Positions 48,450-57,546 of a DNA stretch of 64,000 bases are shown piece by piece. The notes under the pieces are model-generated. The model was given only the letters and a program-made list of their open reading frames with translations. It did not search any database and had not been told where the DNA came from. The stretch comes from Chryseobacterium oryctis (GTDB lineage Bacteria > Bacteroidota > Bacteroidia > Flavobacteriales > Weeksellaceae). Each line of letters starts with the position of its first letter. The stretch's first letter is position 1. Both the position numbers and the translations under genes were made by a program. The stretch spans positions 1-64,000 of the forward strand of contig NZ_JAPDHV010000003.1 of the NCBI RefSeq assembly GCF_025971925.1. The letters run 5' to 3'.

Positions 48450-49436
48450 ATGAAAGAAATCTTACAATACTTATTTAATCATAATACATTATCAAAATCT
48501 GAGGCTAAAGCTATTATGATTGAAATTGCTCAAAATAAATTCAATTCAACGGAAGTCACTGCTTTTACAAGTATTTTCTTGATGCGAGACATCACATTGA
48601 AAGAGCTTGAGGGTTTTCGAGAAGCCCTATTACAGATGGCAGTTCCTGTAAATTTAGACACTAGTGATGCTATAGACATTGTAGGAACGGGTGGTGACGG
48701 AAAAAACACCATCAATATCTCAACGTTAGCAAGTTTTGTAATAGCCGGAGCCGGACAAAAAGTAACAAAACATGGTAACTATGGAGCTTCAACCACAATT
48801 GGCTCTTCCAATATTTTGGAAGAATTGGGCTATCAGTTTAAAAACAATTCGGATGAGCTAAACGAAGATTTGGAAAGAGCAAACATTTGCTTTCTACATG
48901 CTCCTTATTTTCATCCGGCACTCCAATCAGTCGGAACTTTACGCAGAGCTTTAGGCTTAAGAACATTTTTCAATTTGTTGGGTCCCTTGGTAAACCCTGC
49001 AAACTCAAAATACTCAATGATTGGAGTATACAATTTAGAAATTGCCCGAATTTATCAATATCTCTTACAAAAAGATAAAAACGATTTTATTCTCGTTCAT
49101 GGAATGGATGGATATGATGAAATAAGTTTAACTCATGATACCAAAATTATTACAAAAAAAGGTGAGGAAATTTATTCTGCAGAAGATTTAGGCTTTGACT
49201 ATGTGAGTCCTGAAAATATAAAATCCGGTAAAACAGCTCAAGAAACTGCAAATATTTTCAGAAATATTCTTGAAGGAAAAGGCACAAAACAACAAAATTC
49301 TGTGGTTTTGGTCAACGCTGCGGTTGCTCTGCATTATACAAACAAATTCGGAAACTATGAAGATTGTATTTCAATGGCTAAAGATAGCTTGTTTGGAGGC
49401 AAAGCATTACAATCTCTTGAGTTGCTTTTGAAATAA
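48450..49436 (+). CDS. trpD: Anthranilate phosphoribosyltransferase
   Basis: Transfers phosphoribose from PRPP to anthranilate. I chose ATG 48450 (MKEILQYLFNHNTLSKSEAK), 328 residues; a TTG at 48408, overlapping the trpG stop, would add 14 residues. The PRPP-binding loop IVGTGGDGKNTINIST, KHGNYGASTTIGSSNILEEL and HAPYFHPALQSVGTLRRALG are the family signatures. Confidence 0.95.
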   Translation: MKEILQYLFNHNTLSKSEAKAIMIEIAQNKFNSTEVTAFTSIFLMRDITLKELEGFREALLQMAVPVNLDTSDAIDIVGTGGDGKNTINISTLASFVIAGAGQKVTKHGNYGASTTIGSSNILEELGYQFKNNSDELNEDLERANICFLHAPYFHPALQSVGTLRRALGLRTFFNLLGPLVNPANSKYSMIGVYNLEIARIYQYLLQKDKNDFILVHGMDGYDEISLTHDTKIITKKGEEIYSAEDLGFDYVSPENIKSGKTAQETANIFRNILEGKGTKQQNSVVLVNAAVALHYTNKFGNYEDCISMAKDSLFGGKALQSLELLLK

Positions 49437-49489
49437 TAAACTTTCCAATTATCATTTCGTTCGAAATGACAATTCAAATAAAAAATACA

Positions 49490-50266
49490 ATGAACATACT
49501 TGACAGCATTATACAGAGAAAAAAAGAAGAAATTTCCGTTGCAAAGTCCCATATCTCTATCCAACAATTAAAAGATTCTGAATTTTTTGGAAAAGAAAAA
49601 TTTTCTTTAAAACAAAACATTAAAGATAAAAACGGAATCATTGCGGAGTTTAAAAGAAAATCACCTTCAAAAGGAATTATTAATAACCAATCTTCCCCTT
49701 TAGAAGTAGTTTCAGCTTACGAAAATTTTGGAGCAAGTGGTATTTCAATTCTTACCGATAAAGATTTTTTTGGTGGAAACTTTGAAGATATTCTTAATGT
49801 AAGAAATCATATAAACATTCCTATTCTAAGAAAAGATTTCATGGTAGATGAATATCAGTTTTATGAAGCAAAAAGCATCGGAGCTGATGTCGTCTTGTTG
49901 ATTGCTTCCTGTCTTTCACATCAACAGGTTCAGGAATTTACAGCTCTTGCCCATGAATTAGGAATGGAAGTTTTATTGGAAATTCATACAGAAGAAGAGC
50001 TTAACCATTTTAACCTAGAAATTGATTTAGTGGGAATTAACAATAGAAATTTAAAAGATTTCAAAGTTGATTTACAACATTCGGTTCAATTAAAAAATCA
50101 GCTTCCAAAAGGTGTTTTATCAATCGCTGAAAGCGGAATTTACAGTATTGAAAATTTTAAATATTTAACAGAGCAAGGTTTTGACGGTTTTTTGATGGGT
50201 GAATATTTCATGAAAAATAAAAATCCTGATAAAGCTTTTGAAGAGTTTATCTCAAACACAATATAA
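49490..50266 (+). CDS. trpC: Indole-3-glycerol phosphate synthase
   Basis: Closes the indole ring from CdRP. I chose ATG 49490 (MNILDSIIQRKKEEISVAKS), 258 residues, over an in-frame ATG at 49466 that adds 8. The TIM barrel has IAEFKRKSPSKGII, ILTDKDFFGGNFEDI, LRKDFMVDEYQFYEAKSIGA, GINNRNLKDF and IAESGIYS. The stop overlaps the trpF start (TAATG), so the two are coupled. Confidence 0.96.
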   Translation: MNILDSIIQRKKEEISVAKSHISIQQLKDSEFFGKEKFSLKQNIKDKNGIIAEFKRKSPSKGIINNQSSPLEVVSAYENFGASGISILTDKDFFGGNFEDILNVRNHINIPILRKDFMVDEYQFYEAKSIGADVVLLIASCLSHQQVQEFTALAHELGMEVLLEIHTEEELNHFNLEIDLVGINNRNLKDFKVDLQHSVQLKNQLPKGVLSIAESGIYSIENFKYLTEQGFDGFLMGEYFMKNKNPDKAFEEFISNTI

Positions 50267-50931
50267 TGGGAAATCAATTGCAAAAACTCAAAGTTTGTGG
50301 TTTAACAAAGCCCAATCAGATTCATGAATTAATTTCTATGAATACAGACTTTTTAGGCTTTATTTTCTATGAAAAATCGCTCAGATATGCATTGAACCAT
50401 TTGAGTTTAGATGAAATTTCAAAAATTCAACATGATGGAAAAGTCGGAGTTTTTGTAAATGAAAATTTAGAGGAAATTATTGAAATCATTGCAAAATCAA
50501 GTTTAAATTATATACAATTACATGGAGATGAAGATGAAAAATATATTTCAGAATTAAGAAAAAGGATACATTCTGAAATTAAAATCATCAAAGTAATAAG
50601 AATTGGAAATTTTGACGTTATTACTACAAAAGAAGAGTTTATAAATAGGCTTAATAATACTATTCAGGTAATCAAAAATGATATTGAATACTTATTATTT
50701 GATACAGATTCAAAAGATTTTGGGGGTACAGGAAAACAGTTTGACTGGCAAATTTTAAATGAAATCAGTCTGCCACTTCCCTACTTTTTGAGTGGCGGAA
50801 TCTCAGAGGAAAACATCAATAAAATTGAAGCACTAAAACAAAAACCTTTCGCCATAGATATTAACTCAAAATTCGAAATCGAGCCAGGAATAAAAGATTT
50901 AAACAGAATTAAAAATCTAAAGATGACGTAG
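50266..50931 (+). CDS. trpF: Phosphoribosylanthranilate isomerase
   Basis: Isomerises PRA to CdRP. 221 residues, slightly long because of insertions (near 105-125). The catalytic Cys is in LKVCGLTKPNQI; the catalytic Asp and phosphate loop are in LFDTDSKDFGGTGKQFDW and LSGGISEENI, with the final phosphate site in AIDINSKFEIEPGIKD. In the usual family, the last is VDVSSGVE; here the Ser-Gly is Asn-Ser-Lys, a mild departure. It is separate from TrpC, not fused. Confidence 0.94.
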   Translation: MGNQLQKLKVCGLTKPNQIHELISMNTDFLGFIFYEKSLRYALNHLSLDEISKIQHDGKVGVFVNENLEEIIEIIAKSSLNYIQLHGDEDEKYISELRKRIHSEIKIIKVIRIGNFDVITTKEEFINRLNNTIQVIKNDIEYLLFDTDSKDFGGTGKQFDWQILNEISLPLPYFLSGGISEENINKIEALKQKPFAIDINSKFEIEPGIKDLNRIKNLKMT

Positions 50932-50951
50932 GTCACTTTCAAAAAAAGACA

Positions 50952-51509
50952 ATGAAAAAATATTATTCGAAAAAAATAAATCTTCTAAATCAGCTTAGTT
51001 TAAAATCAATAAGCAAATCTGTAAATAATACCTTTTTTCCATTAAAGTTTGAAAATGAGAAAATTGAAAAATTACACCAATTTGTTTCTAAAAATGATGG
51101 TGATGCCGAACATTGGGAACTCAGTAATATATTAGGCGAATTCATCAATATACTTAAAGATTTTAACCAAGATGATTTCCGATATTTTTTCAAAACCGTA
51201 AAATTTTGGAACAGCTATCACTTGGTAATAATTGCCGATAAATTCCTTGACAACAATGTTAAAGCAAGTATACAGCATGATTTGGGAGCCGCTTACTGCA
51301 AAATATTTTGTGTGTACGAAAAATTTGACCCCTATTTTTTAATCGATAGTCTGGAAATAGCAGTTGAAATGTATAACTCAAAGCTAGACTTAAACATTTT
51401 AGTTGATTTAACGATAAAACTGCAAATGCTATTCAAAAACAAACAGATAACAAAACAACAATTTGAACACAATATTCAATTTATAAACAAATTACAAAAT
51501 GAATTATAG
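50952..51509 (+). CDS. Unrecognised protein inside the trp operon, between trpF and trpB
   Basis: 185 residues, cytoplasmic, without signal or membrane segment. It is strongly helical, rich in Asn, Lys, Phe and Leu ([40 protein letters not shown], then [20 protein letters not shown]). It starts 20 bases after trpF, and its last 11 bases overlap trpB, so it is translated with the trp genes. I do not recognise the family and see no catalytic motif. It could be a helical-repeat binding protein or an inserted gene. A function in tryptophan synthesis is suggested only by position. Confidence 0.78.
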   Translation: MKKYYSKKINLLNQLSLKSISKSVNNTFFPLKFENEKIEKLHQFVSKNDGDAEHWELSNILGEFINILKDFNQDDFRYFFKTVKFWNSYHLVIIADKFLDNNVKASIQHDLGAAYCKIFCVYEKFDPYFLIDSLEIAVEMYNSKLDLNILVDLTIKLQMLFKNKQITKQQFEHNIQFINKLQNEL

Positions 51510-52683
51510 AAACCCTGATGAACACGGATATTATGGAGAATTTGGAGGAGCTTTCATCCCCGAAATGCTCTATCCGAATGTAGAAGAGTTACAAAAAAAT
51601 TATCTTGAAATTATTGAGTCTGAAAGTTTTCAAAAAGAATATCAAGATTTATTAAAAAATTACGTTGGTCGCTCTACCCCATTATATTTTGCAAAAAACA
51701 TAAGCAAAAAATATAATACTCAAATTTATCTAAAAAGAGAAGACCTAAATCATACCGGAGCACACAAAATCAACAATGCTTTAGGACAGGTTTTATTGGC
51801 AAAACGTCTTGGTAAAAACCGAATTATTGCAGAAACAGGGGCAGGACAACACGGTGTTGCAACTGCGACAGCATGTGCTTTACTAGGTTTAGAATGCATT
51901 GTTTATATGGGTGAAATAGATATCAAAAGACAAGCTCCGAATGTAGCAAGAATGAAAATGTTGGGAGCAAAAGTTGTTCCTGCAACTTCAGGTTCAAAAA
52001 CACTGAAAGATGCCGTAAATGAAGCATTAAGAGACTGGATAAATAATCCTGTAACCACACATTATGTCATCGGTAGCGTAGTTGGCCCTCATCCGTTTCC
52101 AGATTTGGTAGCCAGATTTCAAAGTATAATTTCTAAAGAAATCAAAGAACAACTTAACGAGCAAATCGGTAGAGAAAATCCTGATTATGTCATCGCTTGT
52201 GTAGGTGGCGGAAGCAATGCAGCAGGAACTTTTTATCATTTTGTAAATGAAGAAAATGTAAAAATCATAGCAGCCGAAGCGGGAGGATTAGGTATAGATT
52301 CAGGGAAATCTGCTGCTACAACTTTTTTAGGAACTTTAGGCGTTTTACACGGAAGCAAAAGTTTGGTTATGCAAACCAATGATGGTCAGGTTATAGAACC
52401 CCATTCCATTTCCGCAGGTTTGGATTACCCGGGAATAGGTCCTTTTCATGCCAATTTATTTAAAGCAAAACGTGCAGAATTTTTCAGTATCAATGATGAT
52501 GAAGCTTTACAGTCGGCTTTTGAGCTTACAAAATTAGAAGGAATAATTCCTGCGTTGGAAAGTTCTCACGCTTTAGCTGTTTTAGATAAAAAGAAATTTG
52601 AGGAAAATGATGTTATTGTCATTTGTTTAAGCGGAAGAGGCGATAAAGACATGGAAACGTATTTAAGAGAAATGAAAAATTAA
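51499..52683 (+). CDS. trpB: Tryptophan synthase beta chain
   Basis: Joins indole and serine to make tryptophan, with PLP. 394 residues. The PLP lysine is Lys90 in [29 protein letters not shown] and the phosphate-binding [10 protein letters not shown] are also clear, and the [16 protein letters not shown] segment is the COMM-type domain signature. It starts inside the preceding unrecognised gene. It belongs to the TrpB1 type that works with TrpA. Confidence 0.97.
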   Translation: MNYRNPDEHGYYGEFGGAFIPEMLYPNVEELQKNYLEIIESESFQKEYQDLLKNYVGRSTPLYFAKNISKKYNTQIYLKREDLNHTGAHKINNALGQVLLAKRLGKNRIIAETGAGQHGVATATACALLGLECIVYMGEIDIKRQAPNVARMKMLGAKVVPATSGSKTLKDAVNEALRDWINNPVTTHYVIGSVVGPHPFPDLVARFQSIISKEIKEQLNEQIGRENPDYVIACVGGGSNAAGTFYHFVNEENVKIIAAEAGGLGIDSGKSAATTFLGTLGVLHGSKSLVMQTNDGQVIEPHSISAGLDYPGIGPFHANLFKAKRAEFFSINDDEALQSAFELTKLEGIIPALESSHALAVLDKKKFEENDVIVICLSGRGDKDMETYLREMKN

Positions 52684-52707
52684 AATATCAAAAATCCTTT
52701 TAAAATA

Positions 52708-53442
52708 ATGAAAAAACTCAACATATATTTCACCGCAGGAATTCCGGAATTAGAAAATACAACAGACATCATACAGCTTATTCAGGATTCTGGAGCAGAT
52801 ATGATTGAAATAGGAATGCCTTATTCCGACCCGGTTGCAGACGGTCCTGTAATTCAACAGGCTCATGAGTTGGCTCTGAAAAACGGAATGACGATTTCAA
52901 AATTATTTTCTCAATTAAAGTCTATTAAAAATCAGATAAAAATTCCTTTAATTTTGATGGGGTACATCAACCCTGTTCTTAGTTTCGGATTTGAAAACTT
53001 CTGTAAAGAATGTTCGGAAAGTGGAATTTCAGGTTTGATTATTCCAGACCTTCCTCCTGTTGAATTTGAAAATAACTACCACCCTATTTTAGCTAAATAT
53101 AATCTTAACTTCACTTTTTTGGTAACTCCTGAAACCTCTGATGAAAGAATTTTATATTTAGATTCTTTAAGTTCAGGATTTTTATACGCCGTAAGTTCTT
53201 CTTCTACAACAGGAAATGAAAACGCTGTATTAAAAAATGAAAATTATCTTTCAAGACTAGCTTCACTAAAACTTAAAAATCCTGTTATGATAGGTTTTGG
53301 AATAAAATCTAAGGAAGATTTTGAAAGTGTAACAGAAAAAGCAGACGGCGGAATCATCGGAACTGCTTTTGTGAATATTTTACTGCAAAACAAAGATTGG
53401 AAAACCAAAGCTATTGATTTTATACATTCTGTAAAAGTGTAA
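52708..53442 (+). CDS. trpA: Tryptophan synthase alpha chain
   Basis: Cleaves indole-3-glycerol phosphate and channels indole to TrpB. 244 residues, slightly short. The catalytic acids are Glu34 and Asp45 in DMIEIGMPYSDPVADGP. GLIIPDLPPVEFEN, FLYAVSSSSTTG and GFGIKSKEDF are phosphate-site and barrel signatures. Last gene of the operon, followed by a strong terminator. Confidence 0.96.
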   Translation: MKKLNIYFTAGIPELENTTDIIQLIQDSGADMIEIGMPYSDPVADGPVIQQAHELALKNGMTISKLFSQLKSIKNQIKIPLILMGYINPVLSFGFENFCKECSESGISGLIIPDLPPVEFENNYHPILAKYNLNFTFLVTPETSDERILYLDSLSSGFLYAVSSSSTTGNENAVLKNENYLSRLASLKLKNPVMIGFGIKSKEDFESVTEKADGGIIGTAFVNILLQNKDWKTKAIDFIHSVKV

Positions 53443-53476
53443 AATCACATAATTTATTATATTCAAAAGAATATAC

Positions 53477-53499
53477 AACCCCATCATTTGATGGGGTTT
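53477..53499. terminator. Bidirectional terminator after trpA
   Basis: AACCCCATCA and TGATGGGGTT form a 10-base-pair stem with a 2-base loop. It ends the trp operon and the convergent SDR gene. Confidence 0.85.
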
Positions 53500-53503
53500 C
53501 TAT

Positions 53504-54256
53504 CTACCTTATCACCGAAATTCCTGCATCCACTTTCAGTTCTGCACCATGAATATAAGATGCTTCATCTGATGCCAAAAAAAGGACTGCATTGGCAATT
53601 TCAGAAGGTTCTCCCTGTCTTTTAAAAGGTATCGTCGAAATAATTTGCTTAATAGCACCTTCAACTTGTTCAGCATTCAAACCTGTATTGTTAAAAATAT
53701 TGGTTTTGATGTGTCCCGGACTGATTCCATTCACACGGATTCCTCTTGCTGTAAGTTCCGCTACAAAAGTCTTGATAAAAGATTGTACAGCAGATTTTGC
53801 CGCTGAATAAATGGAAAAATTAGACATCGTAATCTCCGTTGCAATTGATGTATTAAAAATAACGGAACTTCCGCTTTTCATAAAAGGTAACATTTGCTGA
53901 ACCGTAAAAAAAGATCCTTTAACCAACATATTAAAAAGTTCATCGAATTGGTTTTCATCAACACTTTCAATAGACTCAAATTTTCCATATCCTGCATTGG
54001 CAAAAACAAAATCAATAGTTGAAGTATATTTTTTGACTTCATTCTGCAAATTCAGTAGATCTTTCATACTTCCCGCATTTGAAACAATTCCAAAAGCATT
54101 TTTTCTTAATATTTTCAGGGCTTTATTTACCGTTTCATCACTTCTTCCTGTAATGATAACACTTCCTCCTTCATTAATGTATTGTTGAGCCGTTGCTAAG
54201 CCCATTCCATTAGTACCACCTGTAATGAGTGCAAATTTGTTCTTAAATCTTTGCAT
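53504..54256 (-). CDS. SDR-family oxidoreductase
   Basis: 250 residues, cytoplasmic. The NAD(P) site TGGTNGMGLA (13-22), the NAG motif (FANAGYG near 87-93) and the catalytic YSAAK (Tyr and Lys near 153-157) are all present, with a Ser about 15 residues before Tyr (FNTSIATE). The ITGR after the second strand suggests NADP. It is one of the many general SDRs; the substrate cannot be told. Convergent with the trp operon and not part of it. Confidence 0.88.
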   Translation of the reverse strand: MQRFKNKFALITGGTNGMGLATAQQYINEGGSVIITGRSDETVNKALKILRKNAFGIVSNAGSMKDLLNLQNEVKKYTSTIDFVFANAGYGKFESIESVDENQFDELFNMLVKGSFFTVQQMLPFMKSGSSVIFNTSIATEITMSNFSIYSAAKSAVQSFIKTFVAELTARGIRVNGISPGHIKTNIFNNTGLNAEQVEGAIKQIISTIPFKRQGEPSEIANAVLFLASDEASYIHGAELKVDAGISVIR

Positions 54257-54437
54257 TATTTTCTTTTTTAAATTAGTATTACAAAGATTGTCATTGGTTC
54301 TCTCCTAAAAAATCCGAATCTTGCGAAATTTTATTTTTTCAATAAATTAAAATTTTTATTAAAAATATTTCTCACTTTAAATATTTTTATTTAATTTTAA
54401 TATCACCAATCAGTGAATAATTAAAAAAATTAAAACA

Positions 54438-55415
54438 ATGAAAAAACTACTTTTATCAGTAATGGTATTTGTGACTATGTTGTCATTTAATTCCTGTTCA
54501 GATTCAAATGCGAATCAAGATTTAAACGAAAATGAAAGCACATTAATTAAAGATGCAGCTTTAAAAGACTACGGAAATACAATTCCTGTAGACATTAGGG
54601 AAGAAAACGGTACGATGAAGGTTTCGTTCATTATCAGTGCTCAGTTTTATGAAATTAAGCCTGGCAAAGAAAATGATGAATACATCAGTATTATTAAGGA
54701 AGCCATTCAGAACGAATCTCCTATACGTGTATATTTAAAACCAAATTCTAATAAAATAGCAAAAGTAGAAAGAGGCAACGAAGAAAGTAAACAATATTTT
54801 AAATCTATTCTTACCAAGGAAGAAAAAACAGATAAACTAAATAAATTGACAAGCGTTCTTCCAAATGTTACAACTCTGAATAATATGTTTACTTTGATCA
54901 AAAACCAGGCTTGTGGAACCTCAACGGCTTCATCACCATGCATTACGTTCAGATATCCTGTGGACGGCTGCTATGCAAGAGCACACAAAATGAGACAAAT
55001 TTTGGTTAATAACGGTTACGATTGCGAAAAACAGTTCGTTTATGGAAACCTAAAAGCTACTAATGGTTCATGTTGTGTATCTTGGGGATATCATGTTGCC
55101 ATTTTAGTAAGTTATAAAAATGCTTCAGGAGTTGTTGAAAAAAGAATTTTTGACCCTTCTTTATTTCCAAGTGGTCCTGTAACAGATACAGCTTGGAGAA
55201 ATGCATGTACAAACACCTCATGTGGTTCTGCATCAGTTTCTTCTTATGCTAATACATCAGGGAATGTATATTACAGAAGTCCTTCTGCATCTTATATTTA
55301 TGATAACAGTTATATTAATACCAACTGTACACTTACCACATTTTCATCACTTTCAGGATGTTCACCATCTCCAGCTCCAGATACATCTCATTGCGGAGGA
55401 ATAACAACATCTTAA
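54438..55415 (+). CDS. Protein-glutaminase precursor
   Basis: 325 residues: signal (1-19, with a lipobox-like SFNSC), propeptide (about 21-136) and a mature domain of about 189. The mature part is nearly identical in its core to Chryseobacterium proteolyticum protein-glutaminase (CGTSTASSPCITFRYPVDGC, YARAHKMRQILVNNGYDCEK). The catalytic triad is Cys178, His219 and Asp239, that is 42, 83 and 103 of the mature enzyme, matching the known residues. It deamidates Gln side chains in proteins. Many Cys suggest disulfides. It may be lipidated at first and released by propeptide cleavage. It is transcribed with its own terminator. Confidence 0.93.
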   Translation: MKKLLLSVMVFVTMLSFNSCSDSNANQDLNENESTLIKDAALKDYGNTIPVDIREENGTMKVSFIISAQFYEIKPGKENDEYISIIKEAIQNESPIRVYLKPNSNKIAKVERGNEESKQYFKSILTKEEKTDKLNKLTSVLPNVTTLNNMFTLIKNQACGTSTASSPCITFRYPVDGCYARAHKMRQILVNNGYDCEKQFVYGNLKATNGSCCVSWGYHVAILVSYKNASGVVEKRIFDPSLFPSGPVTDTAWRNACTNTSCGSASVSSYANTSGNVYYRSPSASYIYDNSYINTNCTLTTFSSLSGCSPSPAPDTSHCGGITTS

Positions 55416-55421
55416 TAATCT

Positions 55422-55470
55422 AAAACAGCTTCTGCAGCATATTATACGTAAATTGCAGAAGCTGTCTATT
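55422..55470 (+). terminator. Terminator after the protein-glutaminase gene
   Basis: ACAGCTTCTGCA and its exact complement form a 12-base-pair stem with a 17-base loop (55425-55465), followed by a short T-rich stretch (TCTATTTAATTTTAT). The T-tract is weak, so partial readthrough into the small gene at 55493 is possible. Confidence 0.65.
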
Positions 55471-55492
55471 TAATTTTATAGTTTAAAATATT

Positions 55493-55801
55493 ATGAAAAC
55501 TTGGATCTATATATTGATATTTATGATGACATCTTCTTGTTTTGGTAGTTCACAGTCACAAAACCTAACTTGGTACAAAAATTCAACTATCAGTCAGATT
55601 ATTGACGATCCTGATCATCCTGAAAAATTTTTACGAATATCAATCGGGATAAGTCAACAGGTTTTCTATGTATCAAAAAAAGATCCTAATTATTCTTCTT
55701 TATTGGAAAAACTTAATCTGAGCTATAAAAAAGGAAAAACATATAATATTGGTATTGAGAACAACACTAATATCATCAAACAGATTAACGATATTAAATA
55801 A
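55493..55801 (+). CDS. Small exported protein downstream of protein-glutaminase
   Basis: 102 residues. The N-terminus (MKTWIYILIFMMTSSCFGSS) is a lipoprotein-type signal with Cys16. The mature part has a short beta-rich domain (FLRISIGISQQVFYVSKKDP) and helical Lys-rich stretches. No family recognised. It starts 78 bases after the protein-glutaminase stop, past a weak terminator. A tie with the enzyme, such as inhibitor or immunity, is only a guess from position. Confidence 0.68.
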   Translation: MKTWIYILIFMMTSSCFGSSQSQNLTWYKNSTISQIIDDPDHPEKFLRISIGISQQVFYVSKKDPNYSSLLEKLNLSYKKGKTYNIGIENNTNIIKQINDIK

Positions 55802-55806
55802 AAAAA

Positions 55807-55834
55807 TGGCTGCCTTTTCAGGCAGCATTTTTTT
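55807..55834. terminator. Bidirectional terminator
   Basis: GCTGCCT and AGGCAGC form a 7-base-pair stem with a 4-base loop and T- and A-runs on the two sides. It separates the convergent small gene and the deformylase-like gene. Confidence 0.85.
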
Positions 55835-55857
55835 ATTCAAAAACTAACAATTTTACT

Positions 55858-56484
55858 CTATTTATTGGCATTTACTTTCTGAAAAGCATCTATTTTTAGA
55901 TAAGATTCATTTTTCTCTTTTTCTTTTTTATCAGAAATTAAGATTCCGAAAAGATGATCGATTTCATGCTGAAAAATTACAGCGGTGAAACCTTCTACTA
56001 TTTCAGAATGTTTTTGCCCTTTTAAGTCAAAATATTCAAGTTGAATCACTTTACTTCTGTAAAATTGTTCCCTAAAATCAGGAATAGACAAATCTCCTTC
56101 AGGACCAAGATTCTGTAATTCAGATTTCCAGATAATCACAGGATTTATAAAATATTCCAAGGGTTTTCCTTCTTTATCAAAACGTTGAACCCAGATTACC
56201 TTTCTGTTAATTCCAACCTGAGGAGCAGCAATTCCTACTCCACCATCAGTAGAAAGTAAAGACAGTTTCATTCTTTCCACCAAAATTGCTGTATTAACGT
56301 CAAGCGGGTCTATCTCAGACGATATATTCAGTAAAGTTAAATGCTGATTCTCATCAGTCGTCTGATAAATTGGTAGTGCAGAATTTATATCTCCTTTATT
56401 AATAAGGGAAATTTCATCTGAAGTCAGTTTTTGGGCATTAATAAACCCAATAAAAAACAGTAACAGAAAGGATATTTTTTTCAT
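55858..56484 (-). CDS. Exported peptide-deformylase-like protein with changed metal ligand
   Basis: 208 residues from ATG 56484, chosen because it opens a signal peptide (MKKISFLLLFFIGFINAQ); an upstream in-frame ATG adds 27 unlikely residues and overlaps the lipB promoter. The deformylase motifs are in order: GGVGIAAPQ (81-89), EGDLS (129-133) and HEIDH (173-177). The usual Cys of EGCLS, a metal ligand, is Asp131. Asp can bind metal, so activity is possible but altered. Normal deformylase acts in the cytoplasm on nascent chains, so an exported form must have another job or be inactive. Confidence 0.88.
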   Translation of the reverse strand: MKKISFLLLFFIGFINAQKLTSDEISLINKGDINSALPIYQTTDENQHLTLLNISSEIDPLDVNTAILVERMKLSLLSTDGGVGIAAPQVGINRKVIWVQRFDKEGKPLEYFINPVIIWKSELQNLGPEGDLSIPDFREQFYRSKVIQLEYFDLKGQKHSEIVEGFTAVIFQHEIDHLFGILISDKKEKEKNESYLKIDAFQKVNANK

Positions 56485-56585
56485 AATTAAACCTACAAAC
56501 AATAAAGATAAGGAAACGTATTTAGCTGTACAAAACAGTTTAAAACCTTCAAAAATATTATACATCTAAAAAAACTAAAAATCAC

Positions 56586-56593
56586 TAAATTTG
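56586..56593 (+). promoter_or_regulatory. lipB promoter, -7 element
   Basis: TAAATTTG fits TAnnTTTG exactly, 17 bases before ATG 56611. The -33 region shows no clear TTTG. Confidence 0.5.
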
Positions 56594-56610
56594 TATATTC
56601 AAAAAATGAT

Positions 56611-57348
56611 ATGAATACAATTCAAAATAAAGTAGTAGAATTTGAAGATTTAGGCATCAAAGAATATCAACCCGCTTGGGATTATCAGGAAAAACTGATG
56701 AAAGATATCATTGACCTTAAAATTAAAAACAGAGATTTACCAACTGAACAACATATTACAACACCAAACCATTTTCTTTTAGTAGAACATCCGCATGTTT
56801 ATACATTGGGAAAAAGCGGTCACGAAGAAAATATGCTTGCCGGAATGGATAAGCTAAAGGAAATAGAAGCCACTTTCGTAAAAGTAAATCGTGGCGGAGA
56901 TATTACTTATCACGGTTATGGGCAAATCGTTGGTTATCCTATTTTAGATCTTGAAAATTTCTTCACAGACATTCATTTATACATGAGAAATCTTGAGGAA
57001 GTTATTATAAGAACAATCGCTGAATACGGCTTAAAAGGAGAACGCTCTCAAGGTGAAACAGGAGTTTGGCTGGATGTAGGAAAACCTTACGCAAGAAAAA
57101 TCTGCGCAATGGGAGTAAAAGCTTCACGCTGGGTAACTTTACACGGTTTTGCGTTGAATGTGAATACAGATATGCGATATTTTGAATACATCATTCCTTG
57201 TGGTATCAAAGACAAACAGGTAACCTCTTTGAAAAGAGAACTTGAAAGAGATTTAACTCATGATGAAATGGAAGATATAAAATCTAAAATTAAAAAACAT
57301 TTCGCTGATATTTTCGGAGCTGAATTAATTAATAAACAGTCTGTCTGA
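56611..57348 (+). CDS. lipB: Octanoyltransferase
   Basis: Moves the octanoyl group from acyl carrier protein to lipoyl domains, the first step of lipoate synthesis; the fused E1 in this window belongs to a complex that needs lipoate. 245 residues. The signature RGGDITYHGYGQIVGYPI (around 90-107), the GVKASRWVTLHGFALNVNTD segment with the catalytic Lys, and the Cys in IIPCGIKDK are present. It is a single-gene unit; lipA is not nearby. Confidence 0.95.
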   Translation: MNTIQNKVVEFEDLGIKEYQPAWDYQEKLMKDIIDLKIKNRDLPTEQHITTPNHFLLVEHPHVYTLGKSGHEENMLAGMDKLKEIEATFVKVNRGGDITYHGYGQIVGYPILDLENFFTDIHLYMRNLEEVIIRTIAEYGLKGERSQGETGVWLDVGKPYARKICAMGVKASRWVTLHGFALNVNTDMRYFEYIIPCGIKDKQVTSLKRELERDLTHDEMEDIKSKIKKHFADIFGAELINKQSV

Positions 57349-57357
57349 TAAATATAT

Positions 57358-57427
57358 AATCCATTTTCCAATCTTAGTTTTCTACTTATTTTTGCCTCAT
57401 TGTTATGATAATTTTGGAAAATGGATT
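57358..57427 (+). terminator. Long-loop hairpin after lipB
   Basis: AATCCATTTTCCA (57358-57370) and its exact complement (57415-57427) form a 13-base-pair stem around a 44-base loop, followed by a T-run. It can act as a terminator of lipB. Confidence 0.55.
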
Positions 57428-57517
57428 TTTTCTTTTCTTTCTTAAAAACAACACTATTCTATCTTTCACATTTTTACCTTTTTATAAATAAACCCTTTTA
57501 CTTGGCATTAAATTTTC

Positions 57518-57525
57518 TATTTTTG
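57518..57525 (+). promoter_or_regulatory. M1 peptidase promoter, -7 element
   Basis: TATTTTTG matches TAnnTTTG, 21 bases before ATG 57547. A T-run about 18 bases upstream may serve as a poor -33 element. Confidence 0.5.
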
Positions 57526-57546
57526 GATTGATTAATTTAATTTCAA

